The notes under the pieces: model-generated
The model's input: the letters and a program-made list of their open reading frames with translations, nothing else
Told to the model about the DNA's origin: nothing
Database searches by the model: none
In this document: one piece after another, positions 10,597-22,499 of the stretch
Layout of the letters: each line of letters starts with the position of its first letter
How positions within the stretch are numbered: position 1 is the stretch's first letter
Made by a program: the position numbers and the translations under genes
Assembly (NCBI GenBank): GCA_039621445.1
Contig: CP154955.1
Location: 42,927,540-42,991,539, forward strand
Source of the DNA: Euglena gracilis
Lineage: Eukaryota > Euglenida > Euglenophyceae > Euglenales
Direction of reading: 5' to 3'
Length of the DNA: 64,000 nt

Positions 10597-10738
10597 TCTG
10601 CGCCACCCGCTGCCCCGCCCCCGGCCTCCCCTCGGCCACGGACCACTGGGCCGAGAGGCCGAAGAGCCGCAGCCACAGCCGCTTCGCCAGCATGGACTCT
10701 TGCCTGTACAGCCCCTGCACTGTGACGTCCATGCGGTT
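10597..10738 (-). CDS. Exon-like island on the minus strand, unknown protein
   Basis: On the minus strand CTGGCAG (acceptor-like) precedes 10738 and GTGAGG (donor-like) follows 10597. Between them one frame encodes a well-behaved segment including NRMDVTVQGLYRQESM and LAKRLWLRLFGLSAQW. The plus-strand frame through the same DNA is Cys/Ser/Pro-rich and less convincing. Orientation is opposite to the neighbouring islands at 8609 and 11546, so it belongs to another gene or is a transposed fragment. Confidence 0.4.
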
Positions 10739-11292
10739 CTGCCAGTCCCCGCCCCCCGCGGAGGTTTATTTGTTCACGGACACCCCGAGGTGTGGCTGTC
10801 GACCCCAACCCCCCTCCTTAGTTGCACAAAGGCTCCTCTCCCCGGCCATGGCACCGTTGTGCGTAACAATGTGGCAATACTCGTCGTTGCCTGGCGAGGG
10901 GATGGGCGACGTGCTGGAGGCTTTCAGGGGGTCGTCCCTAGCCCCAGCCATGGAAGGCTCTGAACCAACTCCTACTGGGCCTAACCAATTTGGCAGGTGC
11001 CAAGTTCCCATCTTTCTAACCTTCCAAAGAATGTCTGGGTCTAGTTTCTTATATTATTTTTGTTTCACATGCTTTTTTGCCCAGCGGTGGTTACAGGCTT
11101 TGATGTTGATTTGAATAGTAATGCCTCATTGCGAGAATTGATGGAAGAGGACCCCCTGTGTAGTTTCCGCCCACTCGTTCCCATTCTCGGATGTCTGGCG
11201 ATGCCCACGACCACTGCTTAAACTTGTAAGGCCCCTTCCAGCACAGTTATTTAGTCTGTGTTTCGCTGGGATTTGCAGAGAGCTTGTGGTAA

Positions 11293-11440
11293 AACCCCCC
11301 TCCAAAAATAAGGCCCGGGTCTCATTTTTTGGGTCCATTGCTTGAAACCTCCGGGGGGGGGTCTTATTTTTGGATTTTTGCTTGACCAATCCAGGCCCGA
11401 AAAAGACATCATTTTTCATGTGAAAAGAACCAAATTTTTA
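11293..11440. repeat. Dispersed repeat with inverted CCAAAAATAAG ends
   Basis: CCTCCAAAAATAAGG at 11298 faces CTTATTTTTGG at about 11367. The inner text shares TTGCTTGAAACCTCC-like and CCCGAAAAAGACATCATT-like strings with a copy at about 63215-63350. Related AAAATAAG blocks occur at 7850, 5930 and 63550-63660. Probably a small non-autonomous family. Confidence 0.6.
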
Positions 11441-11545
11441 TTTCGATGTTTCGTGTCATGTCAAAATTCAAAAAAAAAGTTGGTTGAGTGGGTTTGGCCC
11501 GGGGAAAGTGTCCCCCCCCTTCCCCCCCCCCCGGCATTCTCGCAG

Positions 11546-11744
11546 GAGCGGGGGCCGCTCCGGCTTCATTAGCCCGTCGCTGGACCTCGAGGAGGACCTG
11601 CAGCCCGGCCTGGCGGACGACGTGTACAACGCGGCCATCGGCCTGGGGGAGATGACGGTCCCCGCCGCCCGGCCCCTGGAGGACCCCCGGCGGCCGGCGG
11701 TCTCCCTGGGCAGGAGGTGCTTTGACCGGTTGGACGAACTCCTG
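11546..11744 (+). CDS. Exon-like island, unknown protein
   Basis: A pyrimidine-rich tract ending TTCTCGCAG precedes 11546. The following GC-rich frame encodes about 66 residues with no repeats. It includes SGFISPSLDLEEDLQPGLA, DDVYNAAIGLGEM and CFDRLDELL. GTGGCG at 11745 is a possible donor. With these borders one base completes a preceding codon and the exon ends on a codon boundary. It is therefore phase-compatible with 8609-8723 and with the terminal island at 16172. Family not recognised. Confidence 0.4.
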
Positions 11745-14700
11745 GTGGCGAGAACGGGGTCTCATTGTGTTGTGTGGTTTTTTGTGTGGCATTGTATGGC
11801 ATTGTGTGGCAAACTTTTGCCGCTTCCCATCTGTGTCCATGAGCACCGCCACGTCAGATCACACGTTGTGGAGGGAATGTTTGTTGCTTGAAAAGTTACT
11901 CTTGTCTGGCAACATTGTAGGACTCCGGTAACGCTGTCTTACGTCTACTCGTCACTGGACACAGGGAGAGTACCTCTCCCAGCGACTGATATCCTCAATT
12001 TTCCCGCAATTTCAACATTTTTTTCCCCAAGCTTTTCCTCCCCCTTTTCCGCTCCTCAGCACCAGAATCTCTATTTCCAGAATAGATGGTTTTATGATGA
12101 ATTCACCTGTATCCTCTGCATCTGTTGACAAATTCTACACTTTTTGTTTCATGTTCAGGATGTGAACACAAAGCTGAGCTGGAAAAAAAAGAAAGTAATA
12201 TTTCAATATCCAGCTTGAGTGCATCATGCTACTTTAGAGCTTCAATGTTATTTTCCCCTGCAATTTTGCTTAATTTCCACAATGTTTGAAGGTTTCGGAT
12301 ATCAATACCTCTCCTGAGTTACCCGTCCCCCACCTTGCCCACCAACCACCCCCAATTACTGAGCCCCCCCCCCCCAGTCGGGGGTTGCAGGTTGGATGGT
12401 GCGTATGATCACCCCCGGCCCTGTCAGGGTTTTTAGGTGACCAAGGGAAATAGATATTTCTGCTCGGGGGTTGTGGCAGGGGGGGGGGTAATTCATTGAC
12501 AAAGGTGGAGTGTCTTTGAGTTGTTTCCTGCACTGCAATTATGCTGGTGGAGAGAACCCAAATGTCATAAGGAATTCAAAAGAAAGATAGGTTGAAAAAG
12601 TGGACAAGTGGACTCTTTGCCAGATTGAATTACAGAAGTAAACCCCACAATCACCTCCTGTGATTGGCACAGGAATTCCAATCCGACCGGAGCAGTGTGT
12701 GCAACCAGCAGGATGGCACTGGACAGAGAGCAGGAGGTGGGTGATGAAAATGCACGGGTTTTTCCCCCAAATTTGACAGAAATTTTTCCTTTCTTGTTCT
12801 GCATTTTTGGCTGCTTTTTTGCGTTTTGCTGAAAGACTAAGTTTACAAAAAAAAATGCATTTTTTTTCATTTTTTTTCCATTTTGGTTGAGACCAGAGCT
12901 GGCTGATTCAGGAAAATCCTCGACACGAAAAAAGCAAAAGAAGACAAAATATTGAAAAGGGTTAAAAAAAAATTGTCAAAATGGTGGAAAATGGTATGGA
13001 TTTTCAGAACTTTTTTGCCAAGGGTACCAAGCAGGTCCAGCCTGGCAGGCTCACCACCCCTGGGGGGTAGGTAGCAGGTTTAGGGTTCCGCTGGACCACA
13101 ACCTTTTTTTCCAACCATCACTTTTTCCCCTGGTTCTAAATAGTCTGAAACGGCGTTTTTGATTGGTTGTTTTTGATATGCCCGCACCTCATTGCATCGA
13201 ACCCCACTTGCATTTGGATTTTGTGTGTGTCTGTGTGTGTTTCCCGGGTTTTCTTTTTTTGCTTCGTGTTTTGGGAGTGGGAAGGTCCATGCTGCATTTA
13301 TCATTGCAGCAAATCAGGCGGATTTAAAACCCACACAGAAGTGAAAACTCTCATGGGGGTCACATTGAACACACCCGAAGTGTGGTCATTTTTGGGGGAT
13401 TGGAGGGAAGTTGATTCCAGCAGCAGGGACCCCTCGGAAAAGGGGAAGGGCCGAACAATTTGGGGGGAGGTCCCACGGGGAGATGGCCTTCTGGCACCCC
13501 CTCCTCCCCCCCCCCCCCGCCGTGCAAAGGTTCCTCCATGCCAGCGGGCATCACACACTGCCCCGGCGGCACCGACCCCAAAGGACGCTCCGTCTCCCCA
13601 CTCCCGCCCTGGACCGGCCTGCGGGCATGGGCCATGGCCAGGCCGCCCTCCGGCGTATCCGTGGCGGGGCTCTGCGGGGGTCGATTTTGGGGGCCGAAAC
13701 GCCCCCAACAAGCCGGAAGGTTTCCCATGGAGAGCTGGCCTGCCAGGGCGGGATGGGAATCCCCGCAACCCGGTGGGTGTTGGGGGGAGTCCAACCCCCC
13801 CCCCCCACCCCCATCCTGGTGGGTGGGGGGTCCGCCCCCCCCCCCTCCACCAGGCCTTCCCGTATTTCTGGGGGCGCAAATCTTTAGATCAAAATTTTCC
13901 TTCAAAGGAATTTTGTTTGAGTGGGCGCCATGGGTTGATCCCCCCCAACTCCCTGGCGGGTGGGGTCGACCCCCCCCCCACACCAGCCTTCCAGGCCTTC
14001 CTGTGCAGCCCTACAGCCTGCCTGTACGGCGGCCTGCCAGGGTCCTCCTCCACGCCCCCGGGGGTATCCCTCTCCTATAAAGTCCCCCTGGACGCTGACC
14101 TCCGGCCCCCAGCAGATCCTCGAGCATATGGCTCAGCCCTGTCGTTTCTTGGCTATTTTGTGTCCTCCTGTAAGCCTCGGGTTCGTGTTTTTGTTCAAAA
14201 AGAGACATAAGGAAACAATAGAATGTATTTCAGAAGTATAGAACTGCCAAACCATCAGGATTATAATAGGTTTGTTTTTAATTTTTTTTTCAGTTTTATT
14301 TATCCGATTCATCTCATCATCCGGCTTCTGGTTCTAATCCCCCCAAACTCAGCAGCCTGTTGCTTAAATTTGGGTTTCAGTCAATCTGCCGGTTGCTGAA
14401 ATTTGGGGTTCACTGGATAGTCCGAAAGGTTGCTTAAATTCGCTTAAATTCAACATGCCTCTTTTTCCAATGAAGGAAGAAGGTGGCACATTTTCTTGTC
14501 CAATGGAAGAAGGTTGTGGCGCATTTTTTTTGTGGAATATGCTTGCTCTTGAAAAAACCAAAAAATCAATTGTAATACCCCAATAGCACAATAATGATGG
14601 GTGTTGTTGTTTTTTTTTGCTGATGGTGGTTGAAGTATGGATTTCCTTTCATTTTTGTTGAACTTTCCCCTGCATTTTCAGGGGTTGCTTGCATTTGGCT

Positions 14701-15010
14701 TTTGCAATGGTCCCCATGGGTTGCTGCGTTTCGGGGTGGCTTAAATTGGGGGGTTACCGCCCCGTCTCCGACGCTCTGCTGCCCCCAAGGAGCCTCCCTC
14801 GTCCTCGCCCGCGGCCGGGCGAGCCCCCTCCCCCCTCCCCCTCCCCCGGCGCGCTGATAGAGCGGTACTTGCTTGGCGGGGCCCGCACACTGCGTCTAGA
14901 GGCCACTACATATGATGACCCGTGCCCCGGGGTTGCCATGCGCCTGCATCGTTCTCTTCCTTGATGGAAAAAAACTTTGTGAAGCTCTTTGGGTTGGTCT
15001 AACCAACCCA
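11745..15010. other. Unassigned, with C/G-run repeats
   Basis: No gene can be called. GC-rich blocks at 13500-13720 and 14750-14960 are open on both strands (a Pro/Arg-rich plus frame, a Gly/Arg-rich minus frame) and have no clear splice sites. A dispersed repeat with CCTTCCCGTATTTCTGGGG lies at 13855 and recurs at 19494. TGCTTAAATT motifs recur at 14370-14460. Confidence 0.4.
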
Positions 15011-15013
15011 AAG

Positions 15014-15058
15014 ATTAGGGTTAGGGTTAGGGTTAGGGTTGGAGTTAGGGTCAGGGTT
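15014..15058. repeat. Interstitial telomere-type TTAGGG repeat
   Basis: Four uninterrupted TTAGGG units are followed by degenerate GGAGTTAGGGTCAGGG. A shorter patch with two units lies at about 18650-18676. The unit suggests the host telomere is TTAGGG. The position is internal, so this is an old insertion or repair scar. Confidence 0.75.
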
Positions 15059-15690
15059 GCCTCCGCCATAATACAAGAGTTTTGCGGATGAAGCTACACT
15101 AAACAAAAAATTAGCCGAAAGCAAATTATGTAATAATGTGTTGGTAAAATTTTGGGAGAATTCGACGACTTTTGACCATCTTTATTTCATTGAGGAAACC
15201 GAACAAATTCAAAACAATTTTCTCTCAAAAACACCATCAATTTTTGCATAAATTTATGCATTTTTGTCATTTCTGGGCCATTTTCGACCTTTTTTCCAGG
15301 CATTTTTTTCAGCAGAGGTTTCGTGGGAAACTGTGGGATTGTGACCTGTTATTGCGCAACCCCAGCTCGTAACCTCCTTCCTTTCCTTCATCCTCTCCCT
15401 TCTCCCCTCCCTCTCCTCTACTGGCCAATCTGTTGCTGCTTTCGCCATTAGAGCTGAGTATGTCTGGGAAAGTTGTCTCTGTTTGTATGCATATTTTGCT
15501 CACGCTCTTTCAAGTATCGCAGATTCAACTGTAATTATGTTTGATGAATGTGTGACGTATTTTCATGTGCACGGATGATTTATGTATAACGTTAATGTGC
15601 ATAGCATTTGGTGTGAATTTAGTTATGTGTCTGATTTGTTGAATCTGTCGCTGCATCGAGGCACATTTAAGCATGTCTGTATACATCATG

Positions 15691-15790
<100 letters not shown>

Positions 15791-16171
15791 TGTGGGCTGG
15801 GATGGAGCCCAATTTCAACAGCTCTGGTTGCTACAGATACAGCTGGCACATCCCTAATCCCACCGCTATTTCCCTGCTGCAGCTTCTTCCGTCGCCTGTC
15901 CTCGGGGCTGGGTGAGAAGCCTTGGAAGCAGGGCGCTTTTGTCATAAAAAGATGAGCCAACGAGATGGGACATTTTTCTACGTCTTTTTGTTTAATATCT
16001 TTCTGTGAAGTTGGATGTCTTGTTTCATGCAGTTGTTGTATTTCGGGATTACAAGTAGTGTTTAAACAGCTTTTCATTCTTCATCTTTCATCCTATGTGC
16101 ACTCTATCTCTTCCCATCCATCTTCCTCTTTGCCCCCAACCATCCTTGCGCTAACCCTCTCCTTCACTCAG

Positions 16172-16294
16172 GTCTCAGGTGCGATCGTGACCAGGCAGCT
16201 GAATGTTCCACGTGGATACGTGGATAGCTATTCCTCCGCATGTGCCACCCCTTTTCCGGCAGGCGGACCAACAAATCCCCGGGCTTCTTTTTAA
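16172..16294 (+). CDS. Possible terminal exon, unknown protein
   Basis: CTAAC at 16151 (branch-point-like) and a pyrimidine tract ending CACTCAG at 16171 make a good acceptor. The frame then reads VSGAIVTRQLNVPRGYVD and PAGGPTNPRASF and stops with TAA at 16292-16294. It starts on a codon boundary and so fits the end of 11546-11744. It would form the C-terminus of the hypothetical four-exon gene. No domain recognised. Confidence 0.38.
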   Translation, partial: VSGAIVTRQLNVPRGYVDSYSSACATPFPAGGPTNPRASF

Positions 16295-16667
16295 GAAGGT
16301 TCGCCCAGAGGGGGGGGGGCTGCTATGGGCAGGCAGGGGTTGGTAAATGGAAGCCTTGGCGAATCGTGTCCCAACCTGGTGATGGGAGATAACGGGCAGC
16401 ACCAGCACCACGAACTGTTTGGGGGGGAACTCAAGTTCACTCCCCCAAAAAAGGGAATGATACCCCCCCCTGGTGATTGATTATCTCGTGATGGGCATTT
16501 TTGAGGGGCAGCCCGAAGAATTTCCAAAAAATGTTGCGATTTTGGAGATTAGGAAATTCCTGATCGGTGCTGTCATTTGGATAGCACCTTGAAGGTTAAC
16601 CAGGTGTTGCCCATTGAGAACAAGCTGTAGCTTTTGATGCTTTCACGGACGTATTTCCCAAACGTAA

Positions 16668-16829
16668 ATAAATATAAGGCAGTTCAGGGTTTTGGTGGAC
16701 ACGGGTGAGCAGGCGAAACTGGTTAAGAGGTCCATCGTCCCAAAGCATTTGGCCAGGACGCCACAGACGCCAACCCTGCCGGTGGCTGCCAACGGCCAGT
16801 GTGCTTTGGGGGGCGACCAGCGTATATAA
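16668..16829 (+). pseudogene. Retropepsin (aspartic protease) fragment
   Basis: A plus-strand frame open from a stop at 16665 to TAA at 16827 encodes RQFRVLVDTGEQAKLVK, with the catalytic DTG at 16698-16706. LPVAANGQCALGG follows. The order of hydrophobic-DTG, a charged helix, then ANG-x-x-LGG matches the first half of a retroelement aspartic protease. The second half is absent, because the frame ends before an ILG motif. It is a stranded piece of a retrotransposon pol gene. A minus-strand frame through the same DNA is longer but shows no motif, so I prefer the plus strand. Confidence 0.6.
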
Positions 16830-16909
16830 TTGGAGTTGGGCTTTCAATAAAAGGGGATACGGGCAGGGGGACCCAGGTTTTGTACCTCGAGGGGGTATTC
16901 TACTGTAAG

Positions 16910-17295
16910 TGTCTGATAATTTCCCCTGGTTGATAATTCCCCCACTTTTGGGCAAATTTCTGGAGATTGCCACCTGTCTGATAATTTCACCCCCCAAAAC
17001 AAATTTGGCCAGTCGAAGGCCGAAAAGCCGATCGGCAAAGGTTTTGAAGGGGGAAGAGAAAAGTTTTTCCATAATTTTCATTTAAAAAAATGCCAAATCT
17101 GCCAATTTTTTGTCCGTGTTTTTTATAATCTAAATGTTTACATGAAGGTGTAAAGTTAATGCAAAATGATGGTTTTTTTTTTAAAGATTGGATCTCCATG
17201 TGGAGCTTCACGGGTCAAGCCACCGGGAAATATCAATTTGGTTGATAATCCCCCCCAGTTTCCGGCGCTGTTGGGGGAAATTATCACATAGCTGC
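16910..17295. repeat. Repeats of TGATAATTTCCCC with an inverted partner
   Basis: TGATAATTTCCCC or TGATAATTCCCCC occurs at about 16914, 16931, 16978 and 17241. The inverse GGGGGAAATTATCACA lies at 17274-17289. Likely the remains of a small foldback element. No coding capacity recognised. Confidence 0.55.
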
Positions 17296-17299
17296 AGTA

Positions 17300-19658
17300 C
17301 CTCGCGGATATTGAGGGGGATGCCATTTTACCATTTCTGGGTGTTTTCCCACACCATAAGGCTTTGTTTTTGACACTGATCCCCCCTGTTGCAATAAAAA
17401 AAGATGCAGTGCCTGCTGCCATCGCTGAATAATGATTGTTTGTGTTGTTTTGGAGCCATTTGATGTGTCTTATGCCACGTTGGGCTCCTTAAATTCCCCC
17501 TCCCTTGCCCAAGCCGAACCTTTCTGCTGTCATGTGCAAGCAGGTGCCTTATATGGCGTCAACAAAGAATGAATCATTTCATCATGAATGAAATCTGAAT
17601 CATTTCGCTTCGGTGCACCATTGGAGCATATTGCTTGCTCTCCGCAAAGTATCTGCCCCACCGTTGCTGGGTGAGGTGCCTTCCAGGTGGCCTGGTCACG
17701 CAGTCGCTGCAAGCCCTGTCCATATGTCCGCGCCAACACCCCCCCCCAAATGGACGTTTCCTTCCAGCGGCGTACTGATAAATGCGGCGGTGGCCGGGCT
17801 GCTTTGTGTTGCCCCTTCCGGCGGGGTCCCTTGAAATGAACTTGCAAAGCTATGCGAAGCCAGAAACATTTAAAAGGTCGATATTTTTTCGGGGAAAGGG
17901 GATCAAAGGTTTTTTTTAAAAGACATTTTTCACCACAAAAATTTGGCTGAAACTTTTCATTCCAGCTGGTTTTTTTGCCTTTTTCGGGGTCCCATCCACG
18001 TCCAGCTAGCACCTTTTTCGCAACCAGCACCATTTTCCAGCGGGCTGGACCCCCCCCCCCAGGGTTGAAGGAAACACCAAAGAACCAAGAGATGCAATTA
18101 AGTAAGTATGGCGGAGAAGGTCGCTTAATTTTTTAAGGGACAGGTCGGTTCCGCCTCCCCCTCCAGTTTAGGAAACCTGGCAAAGACTCCAACAGCAGGA
18201 CATTGGAGACCCATGGCTTTCCTTGTGTGTGCATGCAAACCTGGTGCTTGGGTGGATTTTTCAGGGGCTTGTCGGCTCGCTGTTGAATTGTCAGCAAACT
18301 GATTTATTGTCAACTTGTTACTGCCTCTCTGAGAACCCACGATCTACCTCGTTAAGGTAGATTTAAAGCTTCAAATACTGCCTCCACTTTCGGGCCGGGC
18401 AACATGCCTCCGGAGGAGGCAACGCAGGTGTCTACGGTTAAAAGACGGAAGGGGGGGGGACCAGAAGGCGGTCGTTCTCCACCAACGCCGGTTCGCCGTT
18501 TGACCCGATGCAATTGGTTTCGATCTTGTGACCTCCTCCGTTTGGAAACCTCTCTTGGGGCGTTTCCCGTCTTCCCCCCCCCAAAAGGGGCAGCAAGTGA
18601 ACAGGGGTTCAGTCCCCCCCCCCTGCGTTCAAGAAGAGGGTAGAGGGTCAGGGTTAGGAATAGGGTTAGGGTTGAGATTAAGCCGTTAGGATAGCTTGTA
18701 GGTCCAAATTCAGGTCCAAATAAGCCTGGATTTTGGCCTGATTACGACCTAACCGCCCTGATCCCTTTCATAGCAACGCTCATAACCCCAAACTTGCCCC
18801 CCCCCCTCCTTATAGGCATGCAAACTTGGCCCCCCTAAAGTTGGCCGTTGTCCTTTTGCATATGGCCGCCAAAAATCTCAACATTGAAACTTGGCCCCCT
18901 TAAGGTTGGCCCCCTGGCCTTAGCTTCAATCATGGCGGGCCGGTGGTTGCAAAATAACGAAATTCACCAATTTTTTTTAAGTCCCCTCCAGCAGAAGTGT
19001 ATTGGTTCCCAAACCGCAATTCCTGCAATTTTTCTGCAATTTTCCCCACAATTTTAGTGATGGCCTCCGATATCCTTTCCCCCCTGCCTTATATCGCAGT
19101 CTACTTACAATAGTACAGTAGTTTAGTTTCCACAAGCATTTTATCTTTCTTTTTGCGGAAGTTGCCACTACGCACATTTTAAAATGAAAGAAGTGCATGC
19201 TGTGTTTGTTGTGCCATATAAAGAAGCAGCCAACCATACTCTTGGAGTAGTTTCCTTCTTCAAGGTTTAATTTCATTTTGGGGGGGTTGCTTTTAATCCG
19301 GATTCTGTGCCGGTCCACAGAGGATTGTTTTAACTTGGTAATTGTTGGGCCTCTCAAGGGAATGGTTGGGTCGATTGAGGGGTTGGCGAGATTAGTTCTA
19401 TATCTCATTTCATATTTCATATGTTTCATATCTCATATCATCATAGTCACTCAGCCTAAAGCTGAGAATTCTGAACGTCGTCACCCCAATGCCCCTTCCC
19501 GTATTTCTGGGGTGTCATTTTTAGGCCAAAAAATTCTTTTAGCACCTTAAGAACCCTGAACGGTTTTTTCCCTTGGGAATTGTGGGTGGGTGGGTGGGTG
19601 GGGGGTTGGCCCCACCACGCCTTCCCACACAGCCCTGCTCAGCCCCAGTCAGACCACC
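17300..19658. other. Unassigned
   Basis: No gene recognised. The minus-strand frame at 17530-18033 is long (167 codons) but has no motif or splice support. A C-run next to GCGGGCTGGAC at 18035-18065 resembles the right part of the family A MITEs. Telomere-like TTAGGG pairs occur near 18655. The dispersed CCTTCCCGTATTTC motif is at 19494. Confidence 0.4.
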
Positions 19659-19659
19659 T

Positions 19660-20389
19660 CTGATGGGAAGACGCACCGAGGTTTCTCATTGAGGTTTGCT
19701 GGGCTGTCATCTCCCACCCGCCCTCGGATTCTGTCACCGAGCCGCTGCTCGCTGACTTGCCAGGCAACGTGTTCCCCAAAGGGAGCTGGGGGGCGGCAGC
19801 GAGTGGCGTTGAGATGGGCGGAAAGGGGCCCGAAGGGGATCCGCTTCGCACCCCGCTTTCTCTCGTTCACTGCCAGGAACCCATTCCCTCCAGACCGGGC
19901 CATTGGATTTGGTGCCGGGGCCGTTCAGCAACCCAAACTGCACATTTGAGCGTTTCAACTCCCAGGGCGTTGGACAGGATGGGAAAGCCCACAGGCATGT
20001 CACTGGATTTGATGATGTCGCCAGCTGAATTTATGTCTTTCTGTTCATGTTCATGTTCAAGTGCAAAGTGGCTAGCTTTGGATTTCTTTGGACAGATTTA
20101 CCCAGAGGGTTTGCCGTGCTCCGAAACAGAAGATATGGAGAAAGCACTTTTTTTGCATCAGACTGTCTTGTCTTTGCGGATTTTTTTCAAGCATCCAGCT
20201 GATTTAGTTTTTTTGAAGTTGAAGCCGACTTATTCCCCTTGCCCCAGGGGGATGTGTGTGGGTTGGCACTCATTACTCGCAGTGAGGTTCGACAGGTACC
20301 CTGGAAATTGGTGGGTGGGGAGAGGTCAGACCCCCCACCCCCTCCTGGTGGGTGGGGGGTCTTGGCAGGCTCTAAATCTTCTTGTTTGA
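19660..20389 (+). other. Long open frame of uncertain reality
   Basis: The plus strand is open for about 240 codons between TGA stops. The first 120 codons, with FLIEVCWAVISHPPSDSVTE and WGAAASGVEMGGKGPEGD, look more protein-like than the AT-richer remainder. A minus-strand frame at 19649-19903 is equally plausible. Without homology I cannot choose a strand. No domain recognised. Confidence 0.25.
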
Positions 20390-20767
20390 TTGCCAAGGAG
20401 CGGTACCCTCCGTTGGTGCAAACCGACTCCATTCGTGTGGCGGAGGCATGTTCATACGGCCCTTTCTGACTGCACCGCCCAGCGCCCCCCCCCCCACCCC
20501 CGCCACGCCCCCCCCCCCTTTGAGGTGCACCGTCCTCGGCCCCCCCCCGCAGGTCCCCCCTAGACACCGGCCGGTGTGACGTGGACGGCTCGGGGCCAGT
20601 CCCACCACACACCTCGTCTTGCTGGGGGGGGGGGCGTCCTGGCCCAACGACAAGCCGGCCGAGGCATCCATGAACCATTTTGCACACCCATCTTCCCCCT
20701 TCGGAATGGTTGGTTGGACCCCCCACTCTACTGTTGTTGAGTGTGTGCCCCCCTCCCTGCGCTGCAG

Positions 20768-20900
20768 GACTGCTGACCAACTGGTGTTTCGGCATGGATG
20801 GGAGTAATGCTGGCTGTGGAGTCATTGCCTCCGGAGCCAGCGTTCACAGGGGTTGCCATCATGGGGTATCCAAAGTTGGGACCAAAGGCTGGTCACAAGG
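20768..20900 (+). CDS. Exon-like island, unknown protein
   Basis: The acceptor-like CCCTGCGCTGCAG ends at 20767. A Gly/Cys-rich segment follows, with LLTNWCFGMDGSNAGCG and VHRGCHHGVSKVGTKG. GTATCC at 20866 could be a donor; otherwise the frame runs on into a C-run. The family is unknown. Confidence 0.28.
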
Positions 20901-21652
20901 GTTGCGGCAGAAAAATTGCCCCCCCCCCCCCCCGGGGGCCCAGCCAACAAGCAGCCTTTTTCCAGCCTTGGACCCCCCTGCCCCCATCAACAATTATTTA
21001 TTTTAGGGCTGCCAGATGGTAGCGGATTTTCCGCTGTCGGGGATGCAAAAATGGGCCAATGGGCCGAAAATGGACAAAAATGGGTCGGACAGGGGCTGGC
21101 CAATTTTGCATAACTCGCAGTTTTGGGGGCAATTTTTCCGTTTCAATCTTTTTGGTACCCGATTCGACCCTGCCCCCAGTGACCAAGGCCGGCCCTGTGG
21201 AGAACTTTACCTTGCACTTGTCGGGCCGAGCTCCAGCCCCAGGGTCAACCAGAAGCCATTTTCCAAGCAGCCCCAAATTTCCAACCTCTGGGCTGGACCT
21301 GCCCTGGGGCCTTTGAGCAACGCCCTGATGGTCGCACATTAAAAAAAAAATTGCCCCCAGGTTTGACAGACACAGGTGGCTGCTGTGTGGGACAGTGCAC
21401 ATCATCACAACAGCCCATGGGCTGGCACGGTATTTGAGGCTTGGGATTGAGTATCCACCACCACAAGGATCGAGAGGTATAAAATTTTTGGCACGCTGTC
21501 AAACATCCATCCGTCTTTCCATACACACGTACGTACAGACGCTTCGAACGGGGGCCCAAACCCAGAAAAAATGTTGAGACCCTATTTTTCCAGATTTTGT
21601 GGTGGAGAATGTTCCAGCGATGGCAGAGATTATTTTCCCGTATACTTGCATT

Positions 21653-21755
21653 GTATGTATGTATGTATGTATGTACGTACGTACGTACGTACGTACGTAT
21701 GTATGTATGTATGTATGTATGTATGTATGTATGTATGTATGTATGTATGTACATA
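21653..21755. repeat. GTAT/GTAC tetranucleotide microsatellite
   Basis: Runs of GTAT with an internal block of GTAC units (about 21673-21698). The Tyr-Val-Cys-Met frames over it are artefacts. Confidence 0.9.
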
Positions 21756-22016
21756 CGTATGTGTATATATTGCATTATTATTGCGTGTTTTTTAACCGAG
21801 TTTTTGTGATTTTTAGCTCGAATTTCTAAAATTTTGCCAGAAGGATTTTTTTAGGGGTTTTTCAGCCTGTTAACATTCATTAGCATTCACCGGCACTTTT
21901 TGGGGTGTTTTTTTTTGGCATTTTTAGGAATGCGGTCAGGGCTATGATTCGTTCCGAAGGGGATTAGGGTTAGGCCAAGGTAAGGAAGTCAGGCCAGAAT
22001 CAGCCTAAGTTTTGCC

Positions 22017-22111
22017 TAAATTTTATTTATTTATTTATTTTTGATTTGATTTATTTATAATTTATTTATTTATTATATTATATAAAAAAAATATAAAATA
22101 ATTAATTTATT

Positions 22112-22142
<31 letters not shown>

Positions 22143-22148
22143 TTTGTT

Positions 22149-22199
<51 letters not shown>

Positions 22200-22203
22200 T
22201 TTT
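22017..22203. repeat. (TTTA)n microsatellite
   Basis: Two TTTA blocks are separated by an AT-rich variant segment (about 22060-22110). The repeat ends a few tens of bases before an exon-like acceptor. Confidence 0.9.
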
Positions 22204-22229
22204 TGATTGTATTATTGCCTACATTGCAG

Positions 22230-22491
22230 GGGTCAGGGGACAAGGTGTGCCCTCGTGGTGCCCAGAGGCCCAGGCCCCATCCCCCAAAGCTGTTTGCCGG
22301 CTGTACAGCCAGCCCTCTTCCGGCTGGGTCCGCCCTCCCCACCCTCAACCCCCCTCACCCTCCCCTCCACGCTCCCGCCCCTCCTCTTCCGCCACCCGTC
22401 CGTTTCCCCGGGCTCCACCGTGCGGCGCATGCCGTCCCCTTCTGTGCCAACTCCATTCACCCCCATCCCCAAATTGCAACAGCTCGTTTGA
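22230..22491 (+). CDS. Pro/Ser-rich exon-like island
   Basis: ATTGCCTACATTGCAG, a good acceptor, ends at 22229. The frame that follows is proline- and serine-rich with LPAVQPALFRLGPPSPPST and SPGSTVRRMPSPSVPTP, ending KLQQLV and a stop. Two other plus frames are also open because of the base composition, so the frame is uncertain. Likely a disordered region if real. Confidence 0.3.
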
Positions 22492-22499
22492 TTGTGGGC

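Noticed and set aside
13167-14210. 347-codon plus-strand frame, the longest in the first 26 kb
   Set aside because: Pro/Gly-rich, and overlapped by equally open frames on both strands over C/G runs. No start context, splice sites or domain.
21571-21829. Tyr-Val-Cys-Met frames
   Set aside because: Products of the GTAT microsatellite.
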